Source: Burkholderiales bacterium 70-64
GTDB lineage: Bacteria > Pseudomonadota > Gammaproteobacteria > Burkholderiales > Burkholderiaceae_E
Length of the DNA: 64,000 nucleotides
Direction: 5' to 3'
NCBI GenBank assembly: GCA_001898645.1
Contig: MKUQ01000014.1
Coordinates: forward strand, 160,352-224,351
Shown: positions 35,830-44,161 of the stretch, one piece after another
How the letters are laid out: every line of letters starts with the position of its first letter
Position numbering within the stretch: position 1 is the first letter of the stretch
Notes under the pieces: generated by a model
Told to the model about the DNA's origin: nothing
The model's database searches: none
What the model saw: the letters and a program-made list of their open reading frames with translations, nothing else
Made by a program: the position numbers and the translations under genes

Positions 35830-36687
35830 ATGGCGCCCATGAAATCACCGAAGAGGTTGCTGTCGCTGGTCGAGGAAGGCCTGATCGACAAGGTCGTGCG
35901 CCAGTTGATGAGCGGCAAGGAGGCAGCGGTCTATGTCGTGCGCAGCGGCAACGAGACGCTGTGCGCGAAGGTCTACAAAGAGGCGACCCGGCGCAGCTTC
36001 CGGCAGGCGGTGGACTACACCGAGAACCGCAAGGTCAGGAACTCCCGCCAGGCGCGCGCGATGGCCAAGGGCACCCGCTTCGGCCGGCAGGCCACCGAGG
36101 CGGCCTGGCAGAGCGCGGAGGTCGAAGCGCTCTACCGGCTGGCCGCCGCCGGCGTGCGCGTGCCCAGGCCGCGCAACTTCTGCGACGGCGTGCTGCTGAT
36201 GGAGCTGGTGACCGATGCGAACGGCGATGCTGCGCCGCGGCTGAACGATGTCGCGTTCACGCCCGACGAGGCATGCGCGCACCATTCGACGCTACTCGCC
36301 GAGGTGGTGCGGATGCTGTGCGCGGGCGTCGTGCACGGCGATCTGTCGGAGTTCAACATCCTGCTGGGTGCCGACGGTCCGGTCATCATCGACCTGCCGC
36401 AGGCGGTGGACGCCGCGGGCAACAACCACGCCGCCCGCATGCTGCTGCGCGACGTCGCCAACCTGCGCGACTTCTTCGGCCGCTTCGCGCCGGAGCTGCT
36501 CGAGTCCGACTACGGGCACGAGATCTGGGATCTGTATCGACGCGGTGCCCTGCGTCCCGACGTCGCGCTCACCGGCCGCTTCGAGCGCGAGACCGGGGAG
36601 GTGGACGTGCGCAGCGTGATGCGCGAGATCGACGACGCACGCGACGAGGAGGCGGCGCGCCGCGTCCGGCTCGCGGCCGCCGGCTGA
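35830..36687 (+). CDS. RIO-type serine protein kinase
   Basis: 285 residues. ATP loop-like MSGKEAAVYVV with catalytic lysine in LCAKVYKEATRR, catalytic loop VVHGDLSEFNILL, and metal-binding IIDLPQAVD are the RIO kinase hallmarks. RIO kinases act in ribosome assembly in archaea and eukaryotes; in bacteria their role is not settled. It precedes queD by 67 bp on the same strand. Start ATG 35830 (or ATG 35839). Confidence 0.9.
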   Translation: MAPMKSPKRLLSLVEEGLIDKVVRQLMSGKEAAVYVVRSGNETLCAKVYKEATRRSFRQAVDYTENRKVRNSRQARAMAKGTRFGRQATEAAWQSAEVEALYRLAAAGVRVPRPRNFCDGVLLMELVTDANGDAAPRLNDVAFTPDEACAHHSTLLAEVVRMLCAGVVHGDLSEFNILLGADGPVIIDLPQAVDAAGNNHAARMLLRDVANLRDFFGRFAPELLESDYGHEIWDLYRRGALRPDVALTGRFERETGEVDVRSVMREIDDARDEEAARRVRLAAAG

Positions 36688-36754
36688 CCGGCCAACGGGC
36701 GAGTTCGCGCCCGGCCGGCCGTAAAGTGGCGGTATTCCCCGTCTTCCGCCGTCC

Positions 36755-37849
36755 ATGCCCGACCACCTCCTCCACACCGCTGCCGCCGGCTTCGAATCCG
36801 CCTGCCGCATCGACATCCTCCCCGAGGGCCACCGTTCGCGCCGGCTGCACGGGCACAGCTTTCTGGCCAGGGTGCGCGCCCGGCTGCCGCAGGGCTGGGC
36901 CGCGTTTCCCGGCGGCGAGGTCGACGCGCTGCGCGCGCGGCTGGCCGACGTGCTGGCCCCGCTCGACTACACCCTGCTGAACGAGCGCGTCGCCCGGCCG
37001 ACCGACGAGAACATCGCGCGCTGGATCCGCGCGCGGCTCGACGTGCCCGGCCTGGAGCAGGTCGGCATCCAGAGCACGGCTCATTCCGGCGTCGATCTCG
37101 ATGCCGGCGATCACGCCCATGTCTGGCGCCGCTACGTGTTCGAGGCCGCGCACCGGCTGACCGGCGTGCCGGCCGGACACAAGTGCGGGCGCATGCACGG
37201 CCACGGCTTCGAGGTGATCCTGCATGCCGACCAGGACCTCGGCGCGCGCGACCTGGGCATCGACTACGACCACCTCGACGAATGCTGGGCGCCGATCCGC
37301 GCGCAGTGCCACCACGCCTGCCTGAACGACATCGCGGGGCTCGCCAACCCGACCAGTGAGGTGATCGGCCAGTGGATCTGGGATCGCCTGAAGCCGGTCC
37401 TACCCGAGCTGTCGTGGGTGACCGTCTACGAGACGGCGAGCTGCGGCGCGCACTACGACGGCAGCCGCTACCGGATCTGGAAGGAACTGAGCCTGGACAG
37501 CGCGCTGCGGCTGCGCCGCGCGCCCGAAGGCGATCCGCGCCGGCGCATCCACGGTCACACGTACACGCTGCGGCTGCACCTGTGCGCGCCGCTCGACGAG
37601 GTGCGCGGCTGGACGGTGGACTTCGGCGACGTCAAGGCGCTGTTCGACCCCGTCTTCCGCGACCTCGATCACCAGCCCCTGCACGAGTTGCCCGGCGTAG
37701 AAGACAACGACCCGGCGAGCCTCGCGCTGTGGATCCGCGACCGGGCGCTGCCGGCGCTGCCCCAGCTCGACCGCATCGACCTGTACGAGACGCGCGGCAG
37801 CGGCGCGATCCTGTCGTGGGGCGAGGAAGGCCCCGCGCTGCCGGCTTGA
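36755..37849 (+). CDS. queD: 6-carboxy-5,6,7,8-tetrahydropterin synthase-like protein with three QueD modules
   Basis: 364 residues; E. coli QueD has about 121. Three QueD/PTPS modules follow each other. Module 1 (11-112) has HGH 32-34 but C17 for the first zinc His and S28 for the catalytic Cys. Module 2 (126-235) has AAH 131-133, C144 and HGH 148-150 intact, but the catalytic Asp position of E. coli DHH aligns as H186-H187. Module 3 (240-355) keeps D305-H306 and E345 with HGH 266-268, but has no first His or Cys. Converts dihydroneopterin triphosphate to CPH4 for 7-deazaguanine synthesis; queE follows by 16 bp. A TAAAGT at 36721 may be a -10. Confidence 0.85.
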   Translation: MPDHLLHTAAAGFESACRIDILPEGHRSRRLHGHSFLARVRARLPQGWAAFPGGEVDALRARLADVLAPLDYTLLNERVARPTDENIARWIRARLDVPGLEQVGIQSTAHSGVDLDAGDHAHVWRRYVFEAAHRLTGVPAGHKCGRMHGHGFEVILHADQDLGARDLGIDYDHLDECWAPIRAQCHHACLNDIAGLANPTSEVIGQWIWDRLKPVLPELSWVTVYETASCGAHYDGSRYRIWKELSLDSALRLRRAPEGDPRRRIHGHTYTLRLHLCAPLDEVRGWTVDFGDVKALFDPVFRDLDHQPLHELPGVEDNDPASLALWIRDRALPALPQLDRIDLYETRGSGAILSWGEEGPALPA

Positions 37850-37865
37850 GCGGCGGGAAGGCGCG

Positions 37866-38504
37866 ATGACCTACGGCGTCAAGGAGATCTTCTACACCCT
37901 GCAGGGCGAGGGCGCGCAGGCGGGCCGGGCGGCGGTGTTCTGTCGCTTCGCCGGCTGCAACCTGTGGACCGGCCGCGAGGAAGATCGCGCCGGCGCCGTC
38001 TGCCGCTTCTGCGATACCGATTTCGTCGGCACCGACGGGCCGGGCGGCGGAAAGTTCGCCGGTGCCGCGGAGCTCGCGAGGGCGATCGCGGCGAAGTGGC
38101 CGCAGGACGATCGTTCGGGTCGCCGCTACGTGGTCTGCACCGGCGGCGAGCCGCTGCTGCAGCTCGACGCACCACTGGTCGAGGCGCTGCACGCCGAGGG
38201 CTTCGAGGTGGCCGTCGAGACCAACGGCACGCAGCCGGCGCCGCAGGGGCTCGACTGGATCTGCGTGAGCCCGAAAGCGGGCGCGCCGCTGGTGCTCACC
38301 GGGGGCGACGAGCTGAAACTGGTGTATCCGCAGCCCGGCGCGATGCCCGGGCAGTTCGAATCGCTGCGGTTTCGCCACTTCTTCCTGCAGCCGATGGACG
38401 GGCCGGACAGGGAGGCGAACACGCGTGCCGCGATCGAATACTGCATGGCGCATCCGCGATGGCGGTTGAGCGTGCAGATGCACAAGGTGGTGGGGATCGA
38501 CTAG
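37866..38504 (+). CDS. queE: 7-carboxy-7-deazaguanine synthase (radical SAM)
   Basis: 212 residues. Start MTYGVKEIFYTLQGEGAQAGRAAVFCRFAGCN is characteristic of QueE; the [4Fe-4S] cysteines lie in C31, C46, C49 with the family's longer insert between the first and second. The block VVCTGGEPLLQLD binds SAM, and CVSPKAG and FLQPMDGP match the rest. It turns CPH4 into 7-carboxy-7-deazaguanine for queuosine. It is in one unit with queD; queC and queF are not here. Convergent with the MoeA genes. Confidence 0.93.
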   Translation: MTYGVKEIFYTLQGEGAQAGRAAVFCRFAGCNLWTGREEDRAGAVCRFCDTDFVGTDGPGGGKFAGAAELARAIAAKWPQDDRSGRRYVVCTGGEPLLQLDAPLVEALHAEGFEVAVETNGTQPAPQGLDWICVSPKAGAPLVLTGGDELKLVYPQPGAMPGQFESLRFRHFFLQPMDGPDREANTRAAIEYCMAHPRWRLSVQMHKVVGID

Positions 38505-38522
38505 CGTGTCGACCCCGCTGAG

Positions 38523-40484
38523 CTACAACCTGAACCCCAGCCCCGCCAGCCGCTCGCGCATGCCGGGGTCCTCGAGCAGCGCACGGAACGCGCGCACCGC
38601 CGGCTGTTCCATCCTCGCCTTGGGCACGATGAAGTCGTAGTGCTCTTCCTGCAGCGGGATGAACTCCAGCCCGTACTGCCGCGCCACGGTGTCGATCGCC
38701 ACGCCCCAGTCGGCGCGGCCCTGGCGCACGGCGGCGGCCACGGCGTTGTGGGACTTGGTCTGCACGCCGTAGCCGGGCGGGCGGTGCGCGCCGAGCAGCC
38801 GGTCGACGAGGATGCGCGTGCCGCTGCCGGCATTGCGGTTGACCATGACGCAGGCGGGGTCCTGAAGCGCCGCGGCGACGGCCGCTTCGGCGCTTCTGCC
38901 GGCGAAGCGCGCGTCGCCTTCCCGGTGGACGATGCCCTGCATGCGGCGATAGCCGGGCACCAGGGCCAGCGCCTCGGTGAGCAGCGGGCGGTTGTACTCG
39001 CCGGTCTCGGGGTCCATCAGGTGCACGCTGGCGATGTCGCACTCGCCGCGCAGGGCCGCCTTCAGCCCGCCGGTGCTGCCGACGTACATCACCTTGGGGC
39101 GCACGCCTTCGCGGATCAGCCGGCCGACGAGGGCGTCCAGGCCGACGCAGTGGCTGCCGATGATCACCAGGTCGGCGGGCTCCAGGCGCTGCGCGAGCAG
39201 CTGCACGGCCACCTCGGCGCCGGCATCCAGGATCTCGGTGTGCTGGTCGATGGTGATGAAGCCGTCGGCGCCGCTGAAGGTGGTGACCGAGCCCGAGCCC
39301 TTGCCCATGGGGTAGGCGCTCAGGCGGTCGTCGCCCTGCACGAGGCCGACCAGCAGGTACTCGGTGCGCCCGCGCTCGGAGTTCACCCGCATCGGCAGCG
39401 TGGCCGCCACCGTCTGCCTGCGCTCGGGCGGCAGCCCGGCGTAAGCGCGGATCACCGGGGCGACGAACTCGTGGAAGGTGAAGATGGCCGAGGTGGGGAA
39501 GCCGGGCAGGATGACCACCGGCTTGCCCCGGCTCACCGCCAGGCAGATCGGCTTGCCCGGCTTGAGCGCCACGCCGTGCGCGACGATGCCGGGCTCGCCG
39601 AGCCGGCTCGCCACGCGGTAGGAGAGGTCGCCCGCTCCTTTCGAGGTGCCGCCCGAGAGCAGCACCATGTCGTGGTGCAGGGCCTTCGCCAGCGCATCGG
39701 CGAGCGCGCGCTCGTCGTCGGGCACCACGCCGAGCTGCACCGGTTCGCCGCCCAGCTCGGCGACCGCCGCGCCGATGATCGCGGCGTTGGAGTCGTAGAT
39801 GGCGCCCAGCGGCAGCGGCGAGCCGGGCGGCACGATCTCGTCGCCGGTGGACAGGATCGCCACCTTCGGCCGCCGGCACACCTGCACCTCGGCCACGCCG
39901 ATCGCCGCGAGCACGCCGATCTCGCGCGAGGTGAGGAGCTGGCCGGCGCGCAGGACGGTCTCGCCGCGCGCGATGTCGGTGCCGGCGTAGCTGACGTTCT
40001 CGCCCGCGCTCACCGGGCGGGCGATCTCGACCGAGCGCTGCCCGTCTTCGTCGAGCAGCTCGGTGTGCTCGACCATGACCACGGCGTCCGCCCCGCGCGG
40101 CAGCATGGCGCCGGTGGCGATGGCCGTGGCCTGGCCGGGGGCGACCGGCCGGGCAGGCACGACGCCGGGCGTCAGCACTTCGCCGGTCGGCGCGATGCTG
40201 CGCGGCGCTTCCTCGGTCGCGCCGAAGGTGTCGGCGGCCTGCACGGCAAAGCCGTCGACGTTGGAGCGGTCGAAGCCCGGCACGTCCACGCCGGCGACGA
40301 CGTCCTCGCCGAGCACCCGGTCGAGCGCTGCACCGAGCGGCACCGTCTCGATGCCGAGCGGCTCGAGCCTGAGGTGCCGCCGGAATCGCTCGGTGGCCTC
40401 GTCGCGGGTGACCACGGTGAGGAACTGGGTCTGGCGGCCGTCGTCCCTGGCGGAGGCGCCGGCATCGCGGCGTGGCGCGGTCAT
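38523..40484 (-). CDS. MoeA fused to a C-terminal periplasmic-binding-protein-like domain
   Basis: 653 residues. The first 425 form a complete MoeA (molybdenum insertion into molybdopterin): VDGFAVQAAD, ATGAMLPRGADAVVMVEH, STGDEIVPPG, SNAAIIG, LLSGGTSKGAGDL and LPGFPTSA. Residues 440-650 are a PBP_like domain (VIIGSHCVGLDALVGRLIREG ... NRNAGSGTRILVDRLL ... WGVAIDTVARQYGLEFIPLQEEHYDFIV), related to ModA/LysR-type binding domains. Such fusions are thought to bind molybdate or sense it. It follows a second MoeA gene by 3 bp. Confidence 0.92.
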   Translation of the reverse strand: MTAPRRDAGASARDDGRQTQFLTVVTRDEATERFRRHLRLEPLGIETVPLGAALDRVLGEDVVAGVDVPGFDRSNVDGFAVQAADTFGATEEAPRSIAPTGEVLTPGVVPARPVAPGQATAIATGAMLPRGADAVVMVEHTELLDEDGQRSVEIARPVSAGENVSYAGTDIARGETVLRAGQLLTSREIGVLAAIGVAEVQVCRRPKVAILSTGDEIVPPGSPLPLGAIYDSNAAIIGAAVAELGGEPVQLGVVPDDERALADALAKALHHDMVLLSGGTSKGAGDLSYRVASRLGEPGIVAHGVALKPGKPICLAVSRGKPVVILPGFPTSAIFTFHEFVAPVIRAYAGLPPERRQTVAATLPMRVNSERGRTEYLLVGLVQGDDRLSAYPMGKGSGSVTTFSGADGFITIDQHTEILDAGAEVAVQLLAQRLEPADLVIIGSHCVGLDALVGRLIREGVRPKVMYVGSTGGLKAALRGECDIASVHLMDPETGEYNRPLLTEALALVPGYRRMQGIVHREGDARFAGRSAEAAVAAALQDPACVMVNRNAGSGTRILVDRLLGAHRPPGYGVQTKSHNAVAAAVRQGRADWGVAIDTVARQYGLEFIPLQEEHYDFIVPKARMEQPAVRAFRALLEDPGMRERLAGLGFRL

Positions 40485-40487
40485 GCG

Positions 40488-41750
40488 CTACTCCCGGTCG
40501 TAGAGGTGGACGTCGACCTCGGCCCCGGGGCCGTAGCCTTCGCTCTCCGCCGGCACGACGACGAAGCCGTCGGCGCGCGTGGTCGACGACAGCACCGATG
40601 CGCCGCTCAGGGCGAGCGGCTCGACCCCGCCTTCGTGCAGCCGCACCCGGCAGTAGTCGACGCGCCCGATCGCGGACACGATCTTGCGCGCGGCGATCGC
40701 GCGCTGCAGGCGGTACGGCCACTGCGCCGGGCGCCCGCCGCGCAGCCGGATGGCGCGGCCGGCGAAGAAATCGTAGGCGCACAGGCAGGAGACCGGGTTG
40801 CCCGGCAGCAGGAACACCAGGGTCGCGCCGATGCGCCCGGCCCCGGCCGGGCTCGACGGGCGCATCGCCACGCCGTGGAAGGCGAGCTCGCCGAGCTCCG
40901 CCAGCAGCCGCGGCGCATGGTCTTCGCTGCCGACGCTCGAGCCGCCCGAGACCAGGACGACGTCGGCGCCCTCGGCGGCGATGGCCGTGCGGATGAGGGC
41001 CGGATCGTCGCCCGGCCGGTGATGGGCCTGCACCAGGCCGCCGTCGCGCTCGACCAGCCCGAAGAGCATGGCCGAGTTGGCGTCGTAGATGTCGTAGGGC
41101 GCGCGCGGCCCGCCGGGCGCCACCACCTCGGCGCCGGTGACGATGATGCGCACCCGCGGCCGGCGCACGACCTGCACCCCGGCCATGCCGAGCGAAGCCA
41201 GCACGCCGAGATCCTGCGGCCGCAAGCGCCGCCCCGCGGCGAGCACCTGCGAACCGCAGCGGATGTCTTCGCCGACGCGGCCGATGTGCCTGCCGGGGCC
41301 GAAGGCCATCGACACCTCGATGCCGCGTGCCGTTTCCTGAACGTATTCGGCCGGCACCACCGCGTCGGCGCCCGCGGGGATGGGTGCGCCGGTCATGATG
41401 CGCACGGCCTGGCCGGGGCCCACCCGGCCGCCGAACGGCTGGCCCGGCAGCGTGCGGCCGACGACCTCGAAGCCGAGCAGGTTGTACTCGCTCGCGCCGG
41501 TGGTCTCGTCGCCGCGCAGCGCGTATCCGTCCATGGCGGCGCGATCGAAGGCCGGGACGTCGAGCGTCGACGTCGCGTCGGCGGCCAGCACGCGGCCGGC
41601 AGCCTGCTCGACGGCCACCGCCTCGCCGTCCAGGCGCGCCGCATGCCGCTCGATCCATTGCCACACGGCGCCGACCTCGGCGCGCCGGCTGAAGCCGCGC
41701 ATGCGCACGTCACGGGGGACGGGCGCTCCGGTGGGCATCGGGTTCGACAC
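40488..41750 (-). CDS. moeA: Molybdopterin molybdenumtransferase MoeA, stand-alone copy
   Basis: 420 residues: full MoeA with FDRAAMDGYALRG, RIMTGAPIPAGADAVVPAEY, VTGAEVVAPGG, DANSAMLFG, LVSGGSSVGSEDHAP and LLPGNPVSCLCAYDFFAG. It ligates molybdate to adenylylated molybdopterin. Its paralogue with a binding-protein domain follows directly, so two MoeA forms are produced together. Divergent from an exonuclease gene; 60 bp between the starts. Confidence 0.93.
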   Translation of the reverse strand: MSNPMPTGAPVPRDVRMRGFSRRAEVGAVWQWIERHAARLDGEAVAVEQAAGRVLAADATSTLDVPAFDRAAMDGYALRGDETTGASEYNLLGFEVVGRTLPGQPFGGRVGPGQAVRIMTGAPIPAGADAVVPAEYVQETARGIEVSMAFGPGRHIGRVGEDIRCGSQVLAAGRRLRPQDLGVLASLGMAGVQVVRRPRVRIIVTGAEVVAPGGPRAPYDIYDANSAMLFGLVERDGGLVQAHHRPGDDPALIRTAIAAEGADVVLVSGGSSVGSEDHAPRLLAELGELAFHGVAMRPSSPAGAGRIGATLVFLLPGNPVSCLCAYDFFAGRAIRLRGGRPAQWPYRLQRAIAARKIVSAIGRVDYCRVRLHEGGVEPLALSGASVLSSTTRADGFVVVPAESEGYGPGAEVDVHLYDRE

Positions 41751-41781
41751 CTCGCGTTTCTCCGCAGGGATGGTTCGGGTC

Positions 41782-41787
41782 TATTAT
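41782..41787 (+). promoter_or_regulatory. -10 element for the exonuclease gene
   Basis: TATTAT, in a GC-rich 60-bp gap, is one match short of consensus and lies 23 bp before ATG 41811. No clear -35. Confidence 0.4.
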
Positions 41788-41810
41788 CGCCGGGCCTCAC
41801 GGAACGCGTG

Positions 41811-42476
41811 ATGATGGACACCATCGCGGTCATCGACTTCGAAACCACCGGCATGGCTCCCGACGGCGGCGCCCGCGCCATCGAGATCGCCGCCGTGCTG
41901 CTGCGCGACGGCCGCGTGGTCGACCGCTACCAGAGCCTGATGAATCCCGGCGCGTGGGTGCCGCCCTTCATCGAGCAGTTCACCGGCATCACCAACCGCA
42001 TGGTGCGCGCCGCGCCGCCCGCCGCGAAGGTGATGCGCGAGGCGGCCGAGTTCGTCGGCGAGCACCCGCTGGCGGCCCACAATGCGTCGTTCGATCGCCG
42101 GTTCTGGGATGCCGAGCTCGCCCGCATCGACCGGCGCCGCGTGCAGGCGTTCGCCTGCACGATGCTGCTGGCGCGGCGCATCTATCCGCAGGCGCCGAAC
42201 CACCGGCTGGGCACCCTGGTGGAGTTCACGCGGCTGCCGGTGGCGGGCCGCTACCACCGCGCGCTCGCCGATGCCGAGATGACGGCGGGCCTGCTGGCGA
42301 AGCTCGAAGCCGAGCTGGCGCAGCGCTTCGGGCTCGCGGAAGTGACGCACGAGCTGCTGCGGCAGATCCAGGCCGCACCGCGCCACGAGATGGCCCGCTG
42401 CGTGGAGCGGTTCGCGCAGCAGGCGGACGGGCCCGCCGGCCCGGCGGCCCTCGGCGCGGGGTCGATCGTGGCGTGA
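41811..42476 (+). CDS. DnaQ/PolC-type 3'-5' exonuclease
   Basis: 221 residues. The exonuclease motifs are complete: IAVIDFETTG (Exo I, Asp and Glu), HNASFDRRFW (Exo II) and HRALADAEMT (Exo III epsilon-type, His and Asp). QFTGITNRMV is the conserved following stretch. It degrades DNA or RNA 3' ends; without a polymerase domain, a repair or RNase T-like role is likely. ATG 41811 or 41814. Confidence 0.9.
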   Translation: MMDTIAVIDFETTGMAPDGGARAIEIAAVLLRDGRVVDRYQSLMNPGAWVPPFIEQFTGITNRMVRAAPPAAKVMREAAEFVGEHPLAAHNASFDRRFWDAELARIDRRRVQAFACTMLLARRIYPQAPNHRLGTLVEFTRLPVAGRYHRALADAEMTAGLLAKLEAELAQRFGLAEVTHELLRQIQAAPRHEMARCVERFAQQADGPAGPAALGAGSIVA

Positions 42477-42483
42477 ACAGGCC

Positions 42484-42765
42484 CTACGCGGGCAGGCCCG
42501 ACTCGTCGAGCACGTAGCGCAGGCACTCCTCGATGCCGCCCGCCGACAGCGCCTCACCGGCGCGCGGCATGAACGTGATCACCGTGGTGCCGGCCTCGTG
42601 CTGCGCATCCCAGGCGCCGATCCTGGCGCATTCGCCCGACGGACAGGACCACCAGCTCTGTCTGCGGCAGGCGCACACCGCGTCGAAGATCTGCTGCCCG
42701 GACTGCGGGCTGCTCTCGATCCGGACCCGCAGTCCGTCGCCCTGTTGCTCGATGCTGAAGCTCAT
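42484..42765 (-). CDS. Uncharacterised cysteine-containing small protein
   Basis: 93 residues, not recognised. It has five cysteines, four in a short stretch (CACRRQSWWSCPSGEC, about 31-46) and one near 81, which could bind a metal or be redox active. No signal peptide or helix. GGAGGAGAC directly before ATG 42765 is a strong ribosome site, so it is likely real. It is convergent to the exonuclease gene with seven bases between stops. In the 152-bp leader, ATACGCGGGCG is repeated at 42786 and 42824. Confidence 0.7.
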   Translation of the reverse strand: MSFSIEQQGDGLRVRIESSPQSGQQIFDAVCACRRQSWWSCPSGECARIGAWDAQHEAGTTVITFMPRAGEALSAGGIEECLRYVLDESGLPA

Positions 42766-42917
42766 GTCTCCTCCGCGGTCGCCCGATACGCGGGCGGCGC
42801 ATGGACCACTCTAATACGCGGGCGAGGTGGCGGCAACGACTTCCGGCGGCCCGGCTTGCGGGCGGCCGGCCGGGCTCCGGCAGGCCCCGGCGCGGGGACG
42901 ACCCTGGTGCGAACGGG

Positions 42918-43307
42918 CTAGCGCATCGACGCCGCCATGGCGGCGGTGTCGGCGAACTGCTCGAAGCGCACGATCCTTCCGCCGTCGACCTCCCACAGGT
43001 GCACCACGCGCGCGCGCATCGCCTTGCCGGTGGCGCGCCAGGTGCCCGAATACGTTCCGACCGCCGCCGCGTGGCGGCCGTCGGCGAGCAGCCGCTCGAG
43101 CTCGAACCAGTAGCCTTCCCAGTCGCGGCCGATCGGCGCGAACACGCGCTCGACGATCTGCTCGCGTCCGACCCAGGTGCCGGCGAGCGGCGAGCCGGCT
43201 GCCTCGGTCCAGCGCGCGTCGGGGGCGAGGTCGGCGAGCATGCCGTCGAGATCGCCTTTCGCGCCTGCGTCGTAGTGGGCCTGGACGACTTCGCGTGTGC
43301 TGCGCAT
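42918..43307 (-). CDS. SnoaL/NTF2-like small protein
   Basis: 129 residues with the NTF2-like cone-fold pattern: VVQAHYDAGAKGDLDGMLADLAPDARW, a strand GYWFELERLLADGRHAAAVGTYSGTWRATGKAMRARVVHLWEVDGGRIVRFEQFAD. This family includes ketosteroid isomerases and limonene-epoxide-hydrolase-like enzymes as well as non-enzymes; the role cannot be fixed. It follows the MoaF-like and SDR genes on the same strand and probably belongs to the oxidation cluster. Confidence 0.8.
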   Translation of the reverse strand: MRSTREVVQAHYDAGAKGDLDGMLADLAPDARWTEAAGSPLAGTWVGREQIVERVFAPIGRDWEGYWFELERLLADGRHAAAVGTYSGTWRATGKAMRARVVHLWEVDGGRIVRFEQFADTAAMAASMR

Positions 43308-43349
43308 GCGGGCGGCTCCTGTCGAAGGGGGCTCGTAGTGTGAACAGGC

Positions 43350-44138
43350 TCAGACCGGCTGCGCGTCCGGCGGATAGAAGGTCATCGAGACCTTGCGCAT
43401 GAACGCGCCCGCCGGGTTGTTCGCCACCTCGCCGCTGCCGGTGATGCCGAGGAACTTGCCGGTCGAGCGCATGCGCCCGAAATCGAAGAAGAACACCGAG
43501 GCCACGGGGATCAGGAACTCGCGGAAGGTGAACACGTACTGGTCCTCGTCGAACTTGTAGTAGCTCGCCAGGTCGACGTCGCCCTGGCCGCGCTGCACCC
43601 CGACCAGGCACTGCCAGGCATAGCGCTGGCTGTTGAGGTAGGTGTGCTCGTAGGTGTGCTGCGGGCTGTAGACCTGGTGCGTGCGCAGGCCGATGAGGTC
43701 GCGCGTGGGCGCCGGCACGCTTCCCGTGGCCGCCGAGGGGTCGTCGCCGACGATGCCGGGGAGGAATTCCTGCGCCGGGCGCGGCTCGCCCGGCGCTTCG
43801 CCGGGGTCGCGCACGCGGGTGCGGATGCCCAGCGCGCGCCGCGTGCGCGTGTTGAACACCACGGTGAGCGCGATGGTCAGGCGGCTCGCGAACGTCAGGT
43901 CGACGAAGTGCAGGTCGGGGCCGAGCTCGATCGCCTCGTACCAGTCGACGCCGGCGCCCCGGTCGTCCTTCCAGGCGGTCGAGTGAGCGGCCTGCGGGCG
44001 CAGCTCCAGCCGCTCGTCGCCGAGGCGCAGCGTCAGCGTCCGGCCGACCCAGGCATCGGTGCAGGGCAGGCGGTTGGTGGCGATGCCGGCGGCGAAGTCC
44101 TCGTAGTTCTTCCAGTCGGCGGGGCGGGCGGCGTCCAT
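43350..44138 (-). CDS. MoaF-like protein
   Basis: 262 residues in two lipocalin-like halves: N-terminal (about 10-110, LTLRLGDERLELRPQAAHSTAW) and C-terminal (about 130-255, GLRTHQVYSPQHTYEHTYLNSQRYAWQC). The second is typical of the MoaF C-terminal domain. MoaF is named from the Mo-cofactor-linked moa operon of Klebsiella, but its reaction is unknown. Here it lies in a unit with an SDR and next to an ALDH/GMC/Liv cluster, which points to substrate binding in catabolism. Start ATG 44138. Confidence 0.78.
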   Translation of the reverse strand: MDAARPADWKNYEDFAAGIATNRLPCTDAWVGRTLTLRLGDERLELRPQAAHSTAWKDDRGAGVDWYEAIELGPDLHFVDLTFASRLTIALTVVFNTRTRRALGIRTRVRDPGEAPGEPRPAQEFLPGIVGDDPSAATGSVPAPTRDLIGLRTHQVYSPQHTYEHTYLNSQRYAWQCLVGVQRGQGDVDLASYYKFDEDQYVFTFREFLIPVASVFFFDFGRMRSTGKFLGITGSGEVANNPAGAFMRKVSMTFYPPDAQPV

Positions 44139-44161
44139 GCGGGCGGTCCTCCTGCGTGGGT

